Assembly: GCF_000217815.1 (NCBI RefSeq)
Contig: NC_015707.1
Coordinates: forward strand, 744,001 to 808,000
Direction: 5' to 3'
From: Pseudothermotoga thermarum DSM 5069
GTDB lineage: Bacteria > Thermotogota > Thermotogae > Thermotogales > DSM-5069
DNA: 64,000 nucleotides
The notes under the pieces were generated by a model that did not search any database, was not told where the DNA came from, and saw nothing but the letters and a program-made list of their open reading frames with translations. Shown here one piece after another: positions 40,321 through 49,271 of the stretch. How positions within the stretch are numbered: position 1 is the stretch's first letter; each line of letters begins with the position of its first letter. The translations under genes and the position numbers were made by a program.

Positions 40321-41583
40321 ATGAAAAGGGTAATGAGTGTTCTTTTGCTGGTAATTCTATTCTTCTCTGTGGTTTTATCACAACAAGTTACACTCAGAGT
40401 TATTCAAGTTTTCACAAGTCCTTTGAGAACGAAAATACTTGAACAGATCATTCAAAAATTTGAGGAACAAAATCCTGGAGTAAAAGTAGAACTCATATCC
40501 CCACCTTACGAAACAGCCTATCAAAAGATTTACTTGATGGTAAGCGCTGAAGAACCTTTGGATATCGTTGAAGTTGGAGATTGGTCGTTGAGCGCTCTTG
40601 CAAGTATGGGTAAATTGCTTTCCTTAGAACCTTATCTGGCTAAGTCTGAACTGACGAAGTATTTGGTCGAAGGAGTATTGGAGAGCGCAAGAACCTACAA
40701 AAATACTGCTTACCTTCTTCCCAATGCGATATACGTGAAGACGCTTTTCTACAGGCCTGACATACTTTCAAAATATGGAATAACTGAACCTGCAAAAACG
40801 ATGGATGAACTTTTGGAGCATTGTAGAATTTTAACAAGGTCAGATAAAAACCAGTATGGATTTGATTTCCGTGGGAAAGGATATCCAACAGCGTTCATTG
40901 ACATAGTTATGACTTCTTTCTTCGATGATATAGATCCGAACTGCATGTATTTGAAAAAAGATGGAAAGTTGATATTTGAAGACAAGAGAGCATTGGAAGC
41001 TTTGAATTTCTATATAGAACTTTACAAAACAGCACCAAAAGATTCCATCAATTGGGGATTTGATGAGCAAGTAAACGCTTTTGTCTCGGGAATTACTCCA
41101 TACCTTTTCCAAGATCCGGACACGGTGGGGTTGTTGAATGAACTTATGGTTGAGGGGACTTACAAGACCGCTCCACTGCCAATAGGTAAGGGGGGCAAGG
41201 CTTATCCAACTATTGGATTTGCCGGATGGGGTATAACAAGTTATTCCAAAAACAAAGATCTTGCATGGAAGTTCATAGAGTTTTTCAATTCGCCGGAGAT
41301 CAACGCGCTTTGGTGCAAAGAATATGGCGCCTTGCCTGTGGACAAAAGAGTTTACGAAATGGAGCCATACTTCCAAAGTGAAAAATTCGCCGGTTGGATT
41401 GCTATGTTCAACGATCCAGAAAAGTATCAATTTACAAGGTATCCTTTGGACAACGAAGCTTGGAGTGAGTGGAATGAACCTCACGAGACAACTATGCAGC
41501 AAGTTTTGCTTGGAAAGCTGAAACCAGAAGCAGCGCTGAAAATGTGGGCTGACTTCTGGAAGAAGGCGGGGCTTGGCAAGTAG
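40321..41583 (+). CDS. ABC sugar-binding protein, family 1
   Basis: A 420-aa binding protein with signal peptide MKRVMSVLLLVILFFSVVLS and a family 1 fold (IIQKFEEQNPGVKVELISPPYE, GGKAYPTIGFAGWGITSYSKN). The start is ATG 40321, with GGGAAGTGAAAAG just upstream. Same operon as the amidase and two permeases. Confidence 0.9.
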   Translation: MKRVMSVLLLVILFFSVVLSQQVTLRVIQVFTSPLRTKILEQIIQKFEEQNPGVKVELISPPYETAYQKIYLMVSAEEPLDIVEVGDWSLSALASMGKLLSLEPYLAKSELTKYLVEGVLESARTYKNTAYLLPNAIYVKTLFYRPDILSKYGITEPAKTMDELLEHCRILTRSDKNQYGFDFRGKGYPTAFIDIVMTSFFDDIDPNCMYLKKDGKLIFEDKRALEALNFYIELYKTAPKDSINWGFDEQVNAFVSGITPYLFQDPDTVGLLNELMVEGTYKTAPLPIGKGGKAYPTIGFAGWGITSYSKNKDLAWKFIEFFNSPEINALWCKEYGALPVDKRVYEMEPYFQSEKFAGWIAMFNDPEKYQFTRYPLDNEAWSEWNEPHETTMQQVLLGKLKPEAALKMWADFWKKAGLGK

Positions 41584-41585
41584 GG

Positions 41586-42455
41586 ATGAAGGTTAAAAAT
41601 TTATCGTACTTTCTAATGTTATCCCCCACATTGCTACTCGTTTCTTTCTTGAACTTGTATCCCCTCGTTCGCGGGGGGATCATTTCTTTTCAAAGGTTGA
41701 CAGTTTTTACTATGAACAATCCAAGGTTCATTGGATTTCAAAACTATGTGTCCGTGCTGAATGACCCTTGGTTCTTAACTTATGTGTTGAATACAATTGT
41801 TTGGATTGGCTTTTCTGTTCTTTTTCAATTCGTTTTTGGTTTAATCTTGGCTTTGCTTTTGAACAAACCATTTTTCGGTCGAAGCGTTTATATGGGATTA
41901 GTTTTCTACCCTTGGTCGCTTTCTGGTTTTGTTATAGGACTACTTTGGTCATGGCTTTTGAACGGACAGTTTGGTGTGTTGAACGATATTCTTCTTAAGA
42001 TTGGTATCATTAGGTCGTCGGTGAGTTTTCTTTCCGATCCAAAATTAGCTATGTTTTCTGTGATAATGGTCAACGTTTGGTATGGAATACCGTTTTTCGC
42101 CATAATGTTGCTCGCGGCGTTGCAAGCAATTCCGCAAGAGCTCTACGAAGCGGCAGCTATAGACGGAGCTGGGTTGTGGAAGCAATTTTTGACTATAACC
42201 CTGCCATCTTTAAAGCCAACGATAGTCAACTCGGTGTTGCTCAGAATAATCTGGGTTATGAATTTCCCAGATATCATATACGGAATGACTCGTGGTGGTC
42301 CTGCTGGAGTTACAACAACCCTTTCTGTCTACATGATAAACATAGTCTACTACCGGAACGATTTTGGTAAAGCTGCCGCAGTCGGAGTTATTATAACCTT
42401 GATACTCCTTTCTTTCACAGTTTTGTACTTGGCGTTGCTTGGAAGGGATGAGTGA
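41586..42455 (+). CDS. ABC permease, MalF-like (second importer)
   Basis: A 289-aa six-helix permease with the EAA loop YEAAAIDGAGLWKQFLTITLPSLK. It starts 2 nt after the binding protein. No ATPase follows. Confidence 0.93.
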   Translation: MKVKNLSYFLMLSPTLLLVSFLNLYPLVRGGIISFQRLTVFTMNNPRFIGFQNYVSVLNDPWFLTYVLNTIVWIGFSVLFQFVFGLILALLLNKPFFGRSVYMGLVFYPWSLSGFVIGLLWSWLLNGQFGVLNDILLKIGIIRSSVSFLSDPKLAMFSVIMVNVWYGIPFFAIMLLAALQAIPQELYEAAAIDGAGLWKQFLTITLPSLKPTIVNSVLLRIIWVMNFPDIIYGMTRGGPAGVTTTLSVYMINIVYYRNDFGKAAAVGVIITLILLSFTVLYLALLGRDE

Positions 42456-43294
42456 TGCTTAGCAAAAGAAAAAGAATTGTTTTATCGACAGTTCGAGCAA
42501 TAGGCTTGAGCATATTCTTGGTTTGTGCTATCTTTCCACTTTTGTGGATTGTTCTCACATCTCTTAAGGAATCAACTGAGGTTTATACCTTTCCCATTAG
42601 ATACATACCTTCGAAGATTTCTTTTGATGCGTATAGGTATCTTTTTAGCTTTGCCAAGTTCCACATTTATTTTAAAAATAGTCTAGTGGTTTCCCTTCTA
42701 TCCGCAACTATCGCGACGATATCGTCTTTGCTGAGTGGTTATACGCTTTCTAGGTTTACTTTCAAGGGTAGAAGATTCATTTTGATCGTTCTTTTTTTCG
42801 TGCAAATGATACCTTTTTATGTGCTCATGATTCCATTGTTTACAATGTTTTCAAAGCTAGGACTCACCAACACCGTCACAAGTTTGCTGGTGATTTACAG
42901 CGGTTATGGTGCAGCCTTTGGTGCAATAATGGCGCGTGCATTTTTCAGTGCGATACCCAAAGAACTTGAAGAAGTAGCTTGGCTTGACGGCTGCACAAAG
43001 CTTCAAGCGTTGATGAAAGTAATACTCCCAGTTTTTCTTCCCAGTGTAGGTGCAATCTTTGCTTTTTGTTTTGTAAACAGTTGGAACGAGGTGTTTACAG
43101 CCGTTCTTTTCATTCACAGCGAACACAAAATGACTGTTCCTGTTGCACTTTATTCTTTTGTTTCCAAAGCCGGTATTCAGTGGAATGTCATGGCAGCTGG
43201 TATAACCATAGCTGTGATTCCAAACATAGTTGTTTTTGGTTTGGCGCGGAAATACATTGTGCAGGGACTAACACAAGGAGCCATCAAAGGATGA
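42455..43294 (+). CDS. ABC permease, MalG-like (second importer)
   Basis: A 279-aa six-helix permease with EAA-type loop EEVAWLDGCTKLQALMKVILPVF. ATG 42455 shares a base with the upstream stop (TGATG). It ends the plus-strand operon, facing the HEAT-repeat gene. Confidence 0.93.
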   Translation: MLSKRKRIVLSTVRAIGLSIFLVCAIFPLLWIVLTSLKESTEVYTFPIRYIPSKISFDAYRYLFSFAKFHIYFKNSLVVSLLSATIATISSLLSGYTLSRFTFKGRRFILIVLFFVQMIPFYVLMIPLFTMFSKLGLTNTVTSLLVIYSGYGAAFGAIMARAFFSAIPKELEEVAWLDGCTKLQALMKVILPVFLPSVGAIFAFCFVNSWNEVFTAVLFIHSEHKMTVPVALYSFVSKAGIQWNVMAAGITIAVIPNIVVFGLARKYIVQGLTQGAIKG

Positions 43295-43309
43295 GGCAAA
43301 TTGAAAAAA

Positions 43310-43942
43310 TCAACCCAGCATCCTCTTAACATCATCTATTAACTTGCTATCGCCCAAGTAATTCAGTTCATCCCAAAGTTCAGGGTTTTTGATGATAAGC
43401 ATTGCCGTAGCTTTAACTATATCCTGTTTAACCACGTTTGAAAATTCCTCCATTTTGTAGGCTTTGATTAGATAATCCAAAGCTTTTTTAGTTGGTATAT
43501 TCGCAAGCACCATGATCGCTTGTTCAGCCAGTTCTTGCCGGTATTCGTCTTCAATTAGGAAGTATCCAACAACGTCTACAACTTTTTCTCCTTCTCCAAG
43601 TTTTGCCAAAGCTTCGTAAATCACAAGGTGTGCCATTTCATCGTCGTATCTTTGAAGTAAGTTGTAAAGGTCTTTTTTAATGCTCTGCTCGTTCAAGTCT
43701 GCCAAAATATCTGCTATGTAAAGAGTTATAACATCGTTTTTCTCGTTTTTGTGCATCCTTTCTTTGAACTTTTCCAGTAACACCGGTTTAGCTTGATCAC
43801 CAAATCTGTATATCGTCTCGATAACTATATCTCGAACTTCTTCGTTTTCATCTTCAAGCAAGTTCAACAAAACCGGAATAGCACTGATGCCTTTTTCTAA
43901 GATTATTCTGTCTATCAGCGCTTTGTATTTCTCTACATCCAT
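43310..43942 (-). CDS. HEAT-repeat protein
   Basis: A 210-aa protein built of HEAT-like helical pairs (AIPVLLNLLEDENEEVRDIVIETIYRFG and later repeats). Start overlaps the sbcC stop by 10 nt, so it is coupled to SbcCD; it may assist DNA-end processing. No catalytic motif; role unknown. Confidence 0.75.
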   Translation of the reverse strand: MDVEKYKALIDRIILEKGISAIPVLLNLLEDENEEVRDIVIETIYRFGDQAKPVLLEKFKERMHKNEKNDVITLYIADILADLNEQSIKKDLYNLLQRYDDEMAHLVIYEALAKLGEGEKVVDVVGYFLIEDEYRQELAEQAIMVLANIPTKKALDYLIKAYKMEEFSNVVKQDIVKATAMLIIKNPELWDELNYLGDSKLIDDVKRMLG

Positions 43943-46476
43943 CGCACCACACCACCTTTTTCGACAACCAATTTGCGCGAAAAGTACTCCGCAAACTCGG
44001 GATCATGAGTGACAAATCCAACCACTTTGTTCAGCTTTTCCATTCCTTTCAAAACTGAAGCCATTTTGGATTTGTTCTCAGAATCCAACGCAGAGAAACC
44101 TTCATCAACAAAGAAAGCCTCCATTTCTCCCAAAGTTGCCTCTGCGATTGCCATTGCAAGAGCTAAGGATACAATCGTTTTTTCTCCTCCTGATAAACCA
44201 TCCGCATGTCTTATAACTCCAAAATCGCGTATTACGAATCCATTTGGCCCTATACCAAGCTGAAATCTGCCATCGGTTATTACGTTCAAATGTTGGTTGG
44301 CAAGCGTTAATATCTGATCTAAGGCGACTTTTGCAACATAAGCTTGGAATTCTTTTGCACCAAACGTTGATTTCACCAAACTGTAGACTTGATATTTCTC
44401 ATAAACAGTCTGATATTCTTGTTCGCATCTTTGTTTTTTCAATTCTAATTCTTCGATTTGATTCAACAAATGTTGTGTCACGGCTTTTTCGTTTATCACT
44501 AAATCCCTTTGTTTCTTTAATTTTTGAATTTCTTCACCCAATTCTGCCAACTTTTTATAAGTTGTAGATCTGTCAACGGTCATTTGACTCAACAATTGGT
44601 TTTTCCTTTGCTTACAATCGTTTAATCGAATTTGGATGTTCTTTAGTTGTTCCAAGGCGTTTTCCACTTTTAAATTTCTGAGTTTTTCGAAATCTTCAAA
44701 AGTCAAGCTCGCTTTGTCAAGTTCTTCGAAAAAGGCTGTTTCGCTCTCTTTTGCCCTTTCTTGAAGCAATTTCAACTTATCATCCAATAATTTCAATTCT
44801 TCTCGAATTTCTTCTATCCTTTGTGTTATCTGATTTTTTGATTCTAGTAAAGACGAAATTTGACTTTCAACAAGGGATTTTTCTTTTGTCACACTTTCTA
44901 ACTTTTTAGACAGCTCATCGATATCCTTTGTTAGATTTTGGTAATACCCTTCTTTAACCAAATCCTCTTGTAGTGTTCGAATCATTTGATTTTTTTCCTC
45001 TAACTCAACGTTGAGTTTTATTTCATCACTTGTTAGACTATCGAACTGCTTGTTCAATACTGCAAGTTCACTTTCGATTGCAACAATTTGGCCCTTTAGA
45101 TCTTCAAGTTGCTTTAGCTTTTGTTCGTAAAGCCCAAGGTTTATTTCAGCTTGAATAGGCGGTTGACCTTTGTATTCGTTGCCACAAACTGGGCATCGAT
45201 CTCCCACAGCAAGATGTTGAGCTATCAAAGAAGCCATCTTTGCAATCGCCACATTGTTCATGGATTGAATTTCGTTGTTTAAATCCTCGGACGCAGTGTA
45301 AAGTTTTTGAAGATCTTGTTTTTTCCTTTCGATTCGCTCTTTGACGTCTTGACTTTTTCTTTTAATTTGGCTTAGATATTCTTCAAGTTTTCTCTTTTCG
45401 GCGGCAAGTTGAACTATTTTTTGAAGTATCGGCTCTGAATTCTGCCGTATTTTTGTCAAGTTGTCCAACTTTACCCTTAATGTTTCATAGAGACTGTTCA
45501 AATCATTCAAACGATTGCTTTTTTCGTTGATCTGTAATTTTGTTTGTTCAAGTTGCGACTGAAGTTTATCGAGTTTGTCAACGGTTTTTCTTCTCTCTTG
45601 CAAAGTTTGCTGGACAAGTTCTTTATCGTTTTTGTACCTAATGTAAATCGCTTCCAGCTGTTTAGCTACGATGATTTTTTGTTCTTTTTCGGCTTTTTGC
45701 GCTAAATCTTTTTCGAGTTTTTCAAGTTCTGCTATTTGTTGATCCAGTTGATCGATCTCCTTCCACGTTTCTGCAGCTTTTTTGACGATTTCATGCTCTA
45801 ACTCGAGTTTTGAAAGTTGCTGTTCAATTTGTTTTAAGTACTCTTCGTATTGTAGAATTTTTTCTTTGTTTGTTTTTGCACTTAGATCTTCTAATTGTTT
45901 TCTAAGCGATGACAGTTCAAATTGTTTAATTTCGTGCTGCGTTTTTGCCTCTTGAAATTTTTCTGCAATCTTTTCTTGAACAGTTTTCAACACTTTCTTT
46001 GGAAAAAGCACATCGAATATGACTTCTTCTATTTTCGACCAACTGGCCGTCAAGAGTTCTGTAGCCATTCCCTGGGGAAGTAAAAACGTCGTTATGAAAC
46101 TATCGTAAGAAGCTCCAATAATCTTTTGAACAAAGTCGTCGACAGCGCTTCTTTGAGTGGCGATAACCTTATTGTTCTCCAGAAGTTTGGCTTGATGTCC
46201 ATTTTCGCTCACTCTTCTTATTATTTGGTATTTTTTTCCATTTTTGAGGAAGGTGAATTGTACCTGGCAAAAATCGCTACCAGTTCGAACATAACTTTTA
46301 GGGCTCTGCCGGCCATACCTAACGCCTGCACCATAAAGTGCGAAAACCATCGCTTCGAGTAAAGAAGATTTTCCTGCCCCGTTTTTTCCCACGATCAGAA
46401 AAACTCCCTGTTCAAATTCAACATTTGCGTATTTTATTCCCAAAAAATTCTCCACCTTTATACTAACTGGTCTCAA
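43933..46476 (-). CDS. sbcC: SbcC exonuclease ATPase subunit (Rad50-like)
   Basis: SMC-like ATPase of 847 aa in the SbcCD nuclease that cuts hairpin and palindromic DNA. Walker A is GKNGAGKSS (about 30-38), the zinc hook CPVC lies at about 428-431 between two long coiled coils, and the signature LSGGEKT with Walker B FFVDEGFSALD is near the C-terminus. TTG start overlaps sbcD. Confidence 0.94.
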   Translation of the reverse strand: MRPVSIKVENFLGIKYANVEFEQGVFLIVGKNGAGKSSLLEAMVFALYGAGVRYGRQSPKSYVRTGSDFCQVQFTFLKNGKKYQIIRRVSENGHQAKLLENNKVIATQRSAVDDFVQKIIGASYDSFITTFLLPQGMATELLTASWSKIEEVIFDVLFPKKVLKTVQEKIAEKFQEAKTQHEIKQFELSSLRKQLEDLSAKTNKEKILQYEEYLKQIEQQLSKLELEHEIVKKAAETWKEIDQLDQQIAELEKLEKDLAQKAEKEQKIIVAKQLEAIYIRYKNDKELVQQTLQERRKTVDKLDKLQSQLEQTKLQINEKSNRLNDLNSLYETLRVKLDNLTKIRQNSEPILQKIVQLAAEKRKLEEYLSQIKRKSQDVKERIERKKQDLQKLYTASEDLNNEIQSMNNVAIAKMASLIAQHLAVGDRCPVCGNEYKGQPPIQAEINLGLYEQKLKQLEDLKGQIVAIESELAVLNKQFDSLTSDEIKLNVELEEKNQMIRTLQEDLVKEGYYQNLTKDIDELSKKLESVTKEKSLVESQISSLLESKNQITQRIEEIREELKLLDDKLKLLQERAKESETAFFEELDKASLTFEDFEKLRNLKVENALEQLKNIQIRLNDCKQRKNQLLSQMTVDRSTTYKKLAELGEEIQKLKKQRDLVINEKAVTQHLLNQIEELELKKQRCEQEYQTVYEKYQVYSLVKSTFGAKEFQAYVAKVALDQILTLANQHLNVITDGRFQLGIGPNGFVIRDFGVIRHADGLSGGEKTIVSLALAMAIAEATLGEMEAFFVDEGFSALDSENKSKMASVLKGMEKLNKVVGFVTHDPEFAEYFSRKLVVEKGGVVRWM

Positions 46477-47573
46477 AGCTCTTCCACCTCTTTCAATATT
46501 TCTTCAACAGTTTGAATCATCTTGTCTTCAAACCCTTCAAATCGACCTTTTATGAATTGTTTGTACATATCGAGCAAATCCAACTTTTTGATTTGCGTCA
46601 AAATTGATGTGGAATCGTACTCGTTTTTGAAAACAACTTTTCGAACACATTCGAAATTGTCCATAAAGTATCGTCTCACTTCGTTCGACTCCGGTGCATC
46701 GAAGACTAACCTTGCATACCCTTCGAAAGATTTCAGCTCATCGGAAAGCTTATCGATTGTTTTAGCGGAATAATCTGACAAGTAGAAAGTCTTGAGTTTT
46801 TTGCAAGGCGTTTTGATTTCCAAAATGCGCTTCTGCGAGCCTTCAAAATCAACTATTAAAGCCCCTTTTGATTCTTTTTCTTCGCCAAAGTCAAAAATTA
46901 TTGGTGAACCACAGTAGCATACAGTTGGATTCACAGACAGTTGTCCTTGGTGATGGATGTGTCCAAGCGCTACGTAATCGATTCCCGTTGGAACAACAGT
47001 TGTTTTTATTTCTACCTCTATGTGATTCTCTCTCTCGGATTCTATGCTTCCTTCAACCATCAAATGCCCAGCTACGATATTTAGTTTGTAAGGGTTTATC
47101 TTTTGTCTAACTTCCTCGAAAAACCAATTCAGAAAATCTTTTGCTCTTGCCAAGTTGTCATGGAATTCTAAAAGTCTTTGTACATCTATGTATGGAATTG
47201 CGAAGATGTTGAAGTTGCCTATTTGCAATGGTTCAACAACAGGTTCATCCACGATGAACAAGTTTTTCACTTTCAGATTTTTCCAAGCTTTAAGGCCTTG
47301 CCAGTCGTGATTTCCAAGTACCACTATCGTTGGAGCCAAGGAAGCGAATTTTGCCAATATATCCGCCAACAAGTTTAAAGCTTCTAGCCTCGGTGAAACC
47401 CTGTTGTGAAGAACATCTCCAGTGATCAAAATTAAATCTACTTTTTCTTCTTTCGCCTTTTCTACAAGAAAATTCAAAGCAACTTTTAACTCTTCCAATC
47501 TGTCAGTTGATTTTGATCCGATCCAGGATTCTATACCAAGGTGCCAATCTGATGTGTGAAGGATCTTTGGCAT
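46473..47573 (-). CDS. sbcD: SbcD nuclease subunit (Mre11-like)
   Basis: Metallophosphoesterase of 366 aa that cuts DNA in the SbcCD complex. Motifs: TSDWHLG, TGDVLHNR, VLGNHDW, AGHLMVEG and LGHIHHQG bind two metal ions. ATG 47573 is chosen after the panB stop; the longer frame has no ribosome site. Confidence 0.95.
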   Translation of the reverse strand: MPKILHTSDWHLGIESWIGSKSTDRLEELKVALNFLVEKAKEEKVDLILITGDVLHNRVSPRLEALNLLADILAKFASLAPTIVVLGNHDWQGLKAWKNLKVKNLFIVDEPVVEPLQIGNFNIFAIPYIDVQRLLEFHDNLARAKDFLNWFFEEVRQKINPYKLNIVAGHLMVEGSIESERENHIEVEIKTTVVPTGIDYVALGHIHHQGQLSVNPTVCYCGSPIIFDFGEEKESKGALIVDFEGSQKRILEIKTPCKKLKTFYLSDYSAKTIDKLSDELKSFEGYARLVFDAPESNEVRRYFMDNFECVRKVVFKNEYDSTSILTQIKKLDLLDMYKQFIKGRFEGFEDKMIQTVEEILKEVEEL

Positions 47574-47577
47574 AATC

Positions 47578-48375
47578 TTAACCTCTCTTAAAGACATTTT
47601 CTTCCGTTGGAAAAGTTCTTGAACGAACGTCGAGTATGTAAGTTTTTACAGCTTTGAGAGCTTCTTCATAAAGGTTGGCATACCTTTTTGCGAATTTTGG
47701 AAGAAAATCTGGATTTAGTCCTAAAACATCGTGCAGAACCAAAACTTGTCCATCGCAAAACCGTCCTGAACCTATTCCTATGGTTGGTACCTTAACGGAC
47801 TCGGTGATTGCCTTGGCTGTTTCTTCTGCAACCATTTCAAGAACTATGGCGAAAACTCCTGCACTCTCCAAAGCCTTTGCTTCTTGAATCAAAAACTGTG
47901 CGCTTTTTTCATCCTTTCCTTGAACCTTGTAACCACCGAACACGTTTATAGATTGAGGAGTTAAGCCTAAATGTCCCATAACTGGTATACCACATTTGAC
48001 CAATCTTTCTACGAGTGGAGCGAAAAACGAACCGCCTTCAATTTTAACAGCGTTTGCACCTGCTTCCTTTAAAAATCTTCCTGCGTTCAGCACAGCTTCA
48101 TCTGCAGAACATTGGTAAGACAAAAATGGCATGTCGGCAACTATGAATGCGTCTGGTGCTCCTCGTCTTACCGCTTGTACATGCCTTAGCATATCTTCCA
48201 TTGTTACCGGCAGGGTGTCTTTGTAACCAAGGACGTTGTTGCCAACGGAATCCCCTACCAGAATTATATCCACTCCTGCTTCGTGGACAATTCTTGCAAA
48301 TGGTGCATCGTAAGCAGTTATCATCACTATGGGCTCCTTACCCTTCATTGATATCAATTTTTGAAGTGTTATCAT
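47578..48375 (-). CDS. panB: 3-methyl-2-oxobutanoate hydroxymethyltransferase
   Basis: First enzyme of pantothenate synthesis, 265 aa. Family motifs MITAYDAPFARIVHEAG, LVGDSVGNNVLGY, VADMPFLSYQ and GIGSGRFCDGQVLVLHD are intact. The ATG overlaps the DUF2520 stop (ATGA), so the two are cotranscribed. No panC, panD or panE is in the window. Confidence 0.96.
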   Translation of the reverse strand: MITLQKLISMKGKEPIVMITAYDAPFARIVHEAGVDIILVGDSVGNNVLGYKDTLPVTMEDMLRHVQAVRRGAPDAFIVADMPFLSYQCSADEAVLNAGRFLKEAGANAVKIEGGSFFAPLVERLVKCGIPVMGHLGLTPQSINVFGGYKVQGKDEKSAQFLIQEAKALESAGVFAIVLEMVAEETAKAITESVKVPTIGIGSGRFCDGQVLVLHDVLGLNPDFLPKFAKRYANLYEEALKAVKTYILDVRSRTFPTEENVFKRG

Positions 48376-49175
48376 ACAAAATCACCTCGCTTCAATTCAG
48401 AAAGAATTCTAACCATTGTGTCGTAAAACTGTGCAAAATCTGGAAATGAGTTGATAAAAATTTCTTTTTCAGCTTGCACCACTTTCCAGTCTCCTCTTGC
48501 CACTGGTCCTGTCAAAGCTTTGCGTACACCAAGTGTGGATATGTTGTGAACGGTGTTTTCCATCAAAGCTGGTATGATTTTATCGAAGTTTGGGATCTCA
48601 TATTTTTCATAAAGCATTTTGGCTAAATAAGCAAGTCCCACAAGAAAGTTAGAGGCAATCACGGCAGCCAAATGATACGCTGGTTTGACATTCGGTGGAA
48701 TTTTCACAAAACAATTTGAGACACTTTTTGCAATTTCTTCCGCTGCTTTAAGTCCTTTATCGTTTCCCTCTATTCCAAAACAGCATTTACGAATATGCAA
48801 TTCAGCAGTTTTAAAATCCGCAAAAGAAAGATTTGGATGAAGTGATGCGCGGCCAAAGTCACGACTATCGGCATCGTAGAAAACTTCTGAGCCAAGAAAA
48901 CCACTAAAGTGGATCAAAGTCCCTCCAATCACCTTTTTTCTTATCCTTTCATAGACCTTTTCAAGTACATCGTCTGGAACCGCTACGAAAGTTATACCAC
49001 TTAGTTCAAAGTTATCTTCATATTCCACAGGTTTACCCTGACCCAAAGTTTGAACGTAAGCCTTCGCTTTGTCCCTTTGCCTTGAGACAACGTATTCAAC
49101 TTTGTAACCTTTTTCAACAAGCGCCTTTGTAATGGCAAAAGCCACCTTACTTGTTCCAACTATGTTAATGATCAA
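48372..49175 (-). CDS. Rossmann/DUF2520 dehydrogenase
   Basis: A 267-aa protein from TTG 49175 with GGAGG 8 nt upstream; longer reading upstream is unlikely. The N-terminal NAD(P)-binding fold starts IINIVGTSKVAFAI and the C-terminal half is DUF2520. T. maritima has the same gene beside panB (TM1727-TM1728 by memory). The pairing suggests it may be the missing ketopantoate reductase of a PanE-less pathway; this is inference. Confidence 0.85.
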   Translation of the reverse strand: MIINIVGTSKVAFAITKALVEKGYKVEYVVSRQRDKAKAYVQTLGQGKPVEYEDNFELSGITFVAVPDDVLEKVYERIRKKVIGGTLIHFSGFLGSEVFYDADSRDFGRASLHPNLSFADFKTAELHIRKCCFGIEGNDKGLKAAEEIAKSVSNCFVKIPPNVKPAYHLAAVIASNFLVGLAYLAKMLYEKYEIPNFDKIIPALMENTVHNISTLGVRKALTGPVARGDWKVVQAEKEIFINSFPDFAQFYDTMVRILSELKRGDFV

Positions 49176-49212
49176 ATGGTTTTCCTCCCAGTGTAATTTG
49201 CAGCACAAATAA

Positions 49213-49243
49213 TTTTACAACGGATGTGTATTTTCAGGTATGA
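49213..49243 (+). promoter_or_regulatory. Possible ttuA promoter
   Basis: TATGAT near 49238-49243 with TTACAA about 18 nt upstream. Confidence 0.4.
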
Positions 49244-49271
49244 TGTAAACTAAAAATAGGGTGATGAAGGT

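Noticed and set aside
40840-41502. 220-codon minus-strand frame
   Set aside because: Antisense to a clear ABC binding protein.
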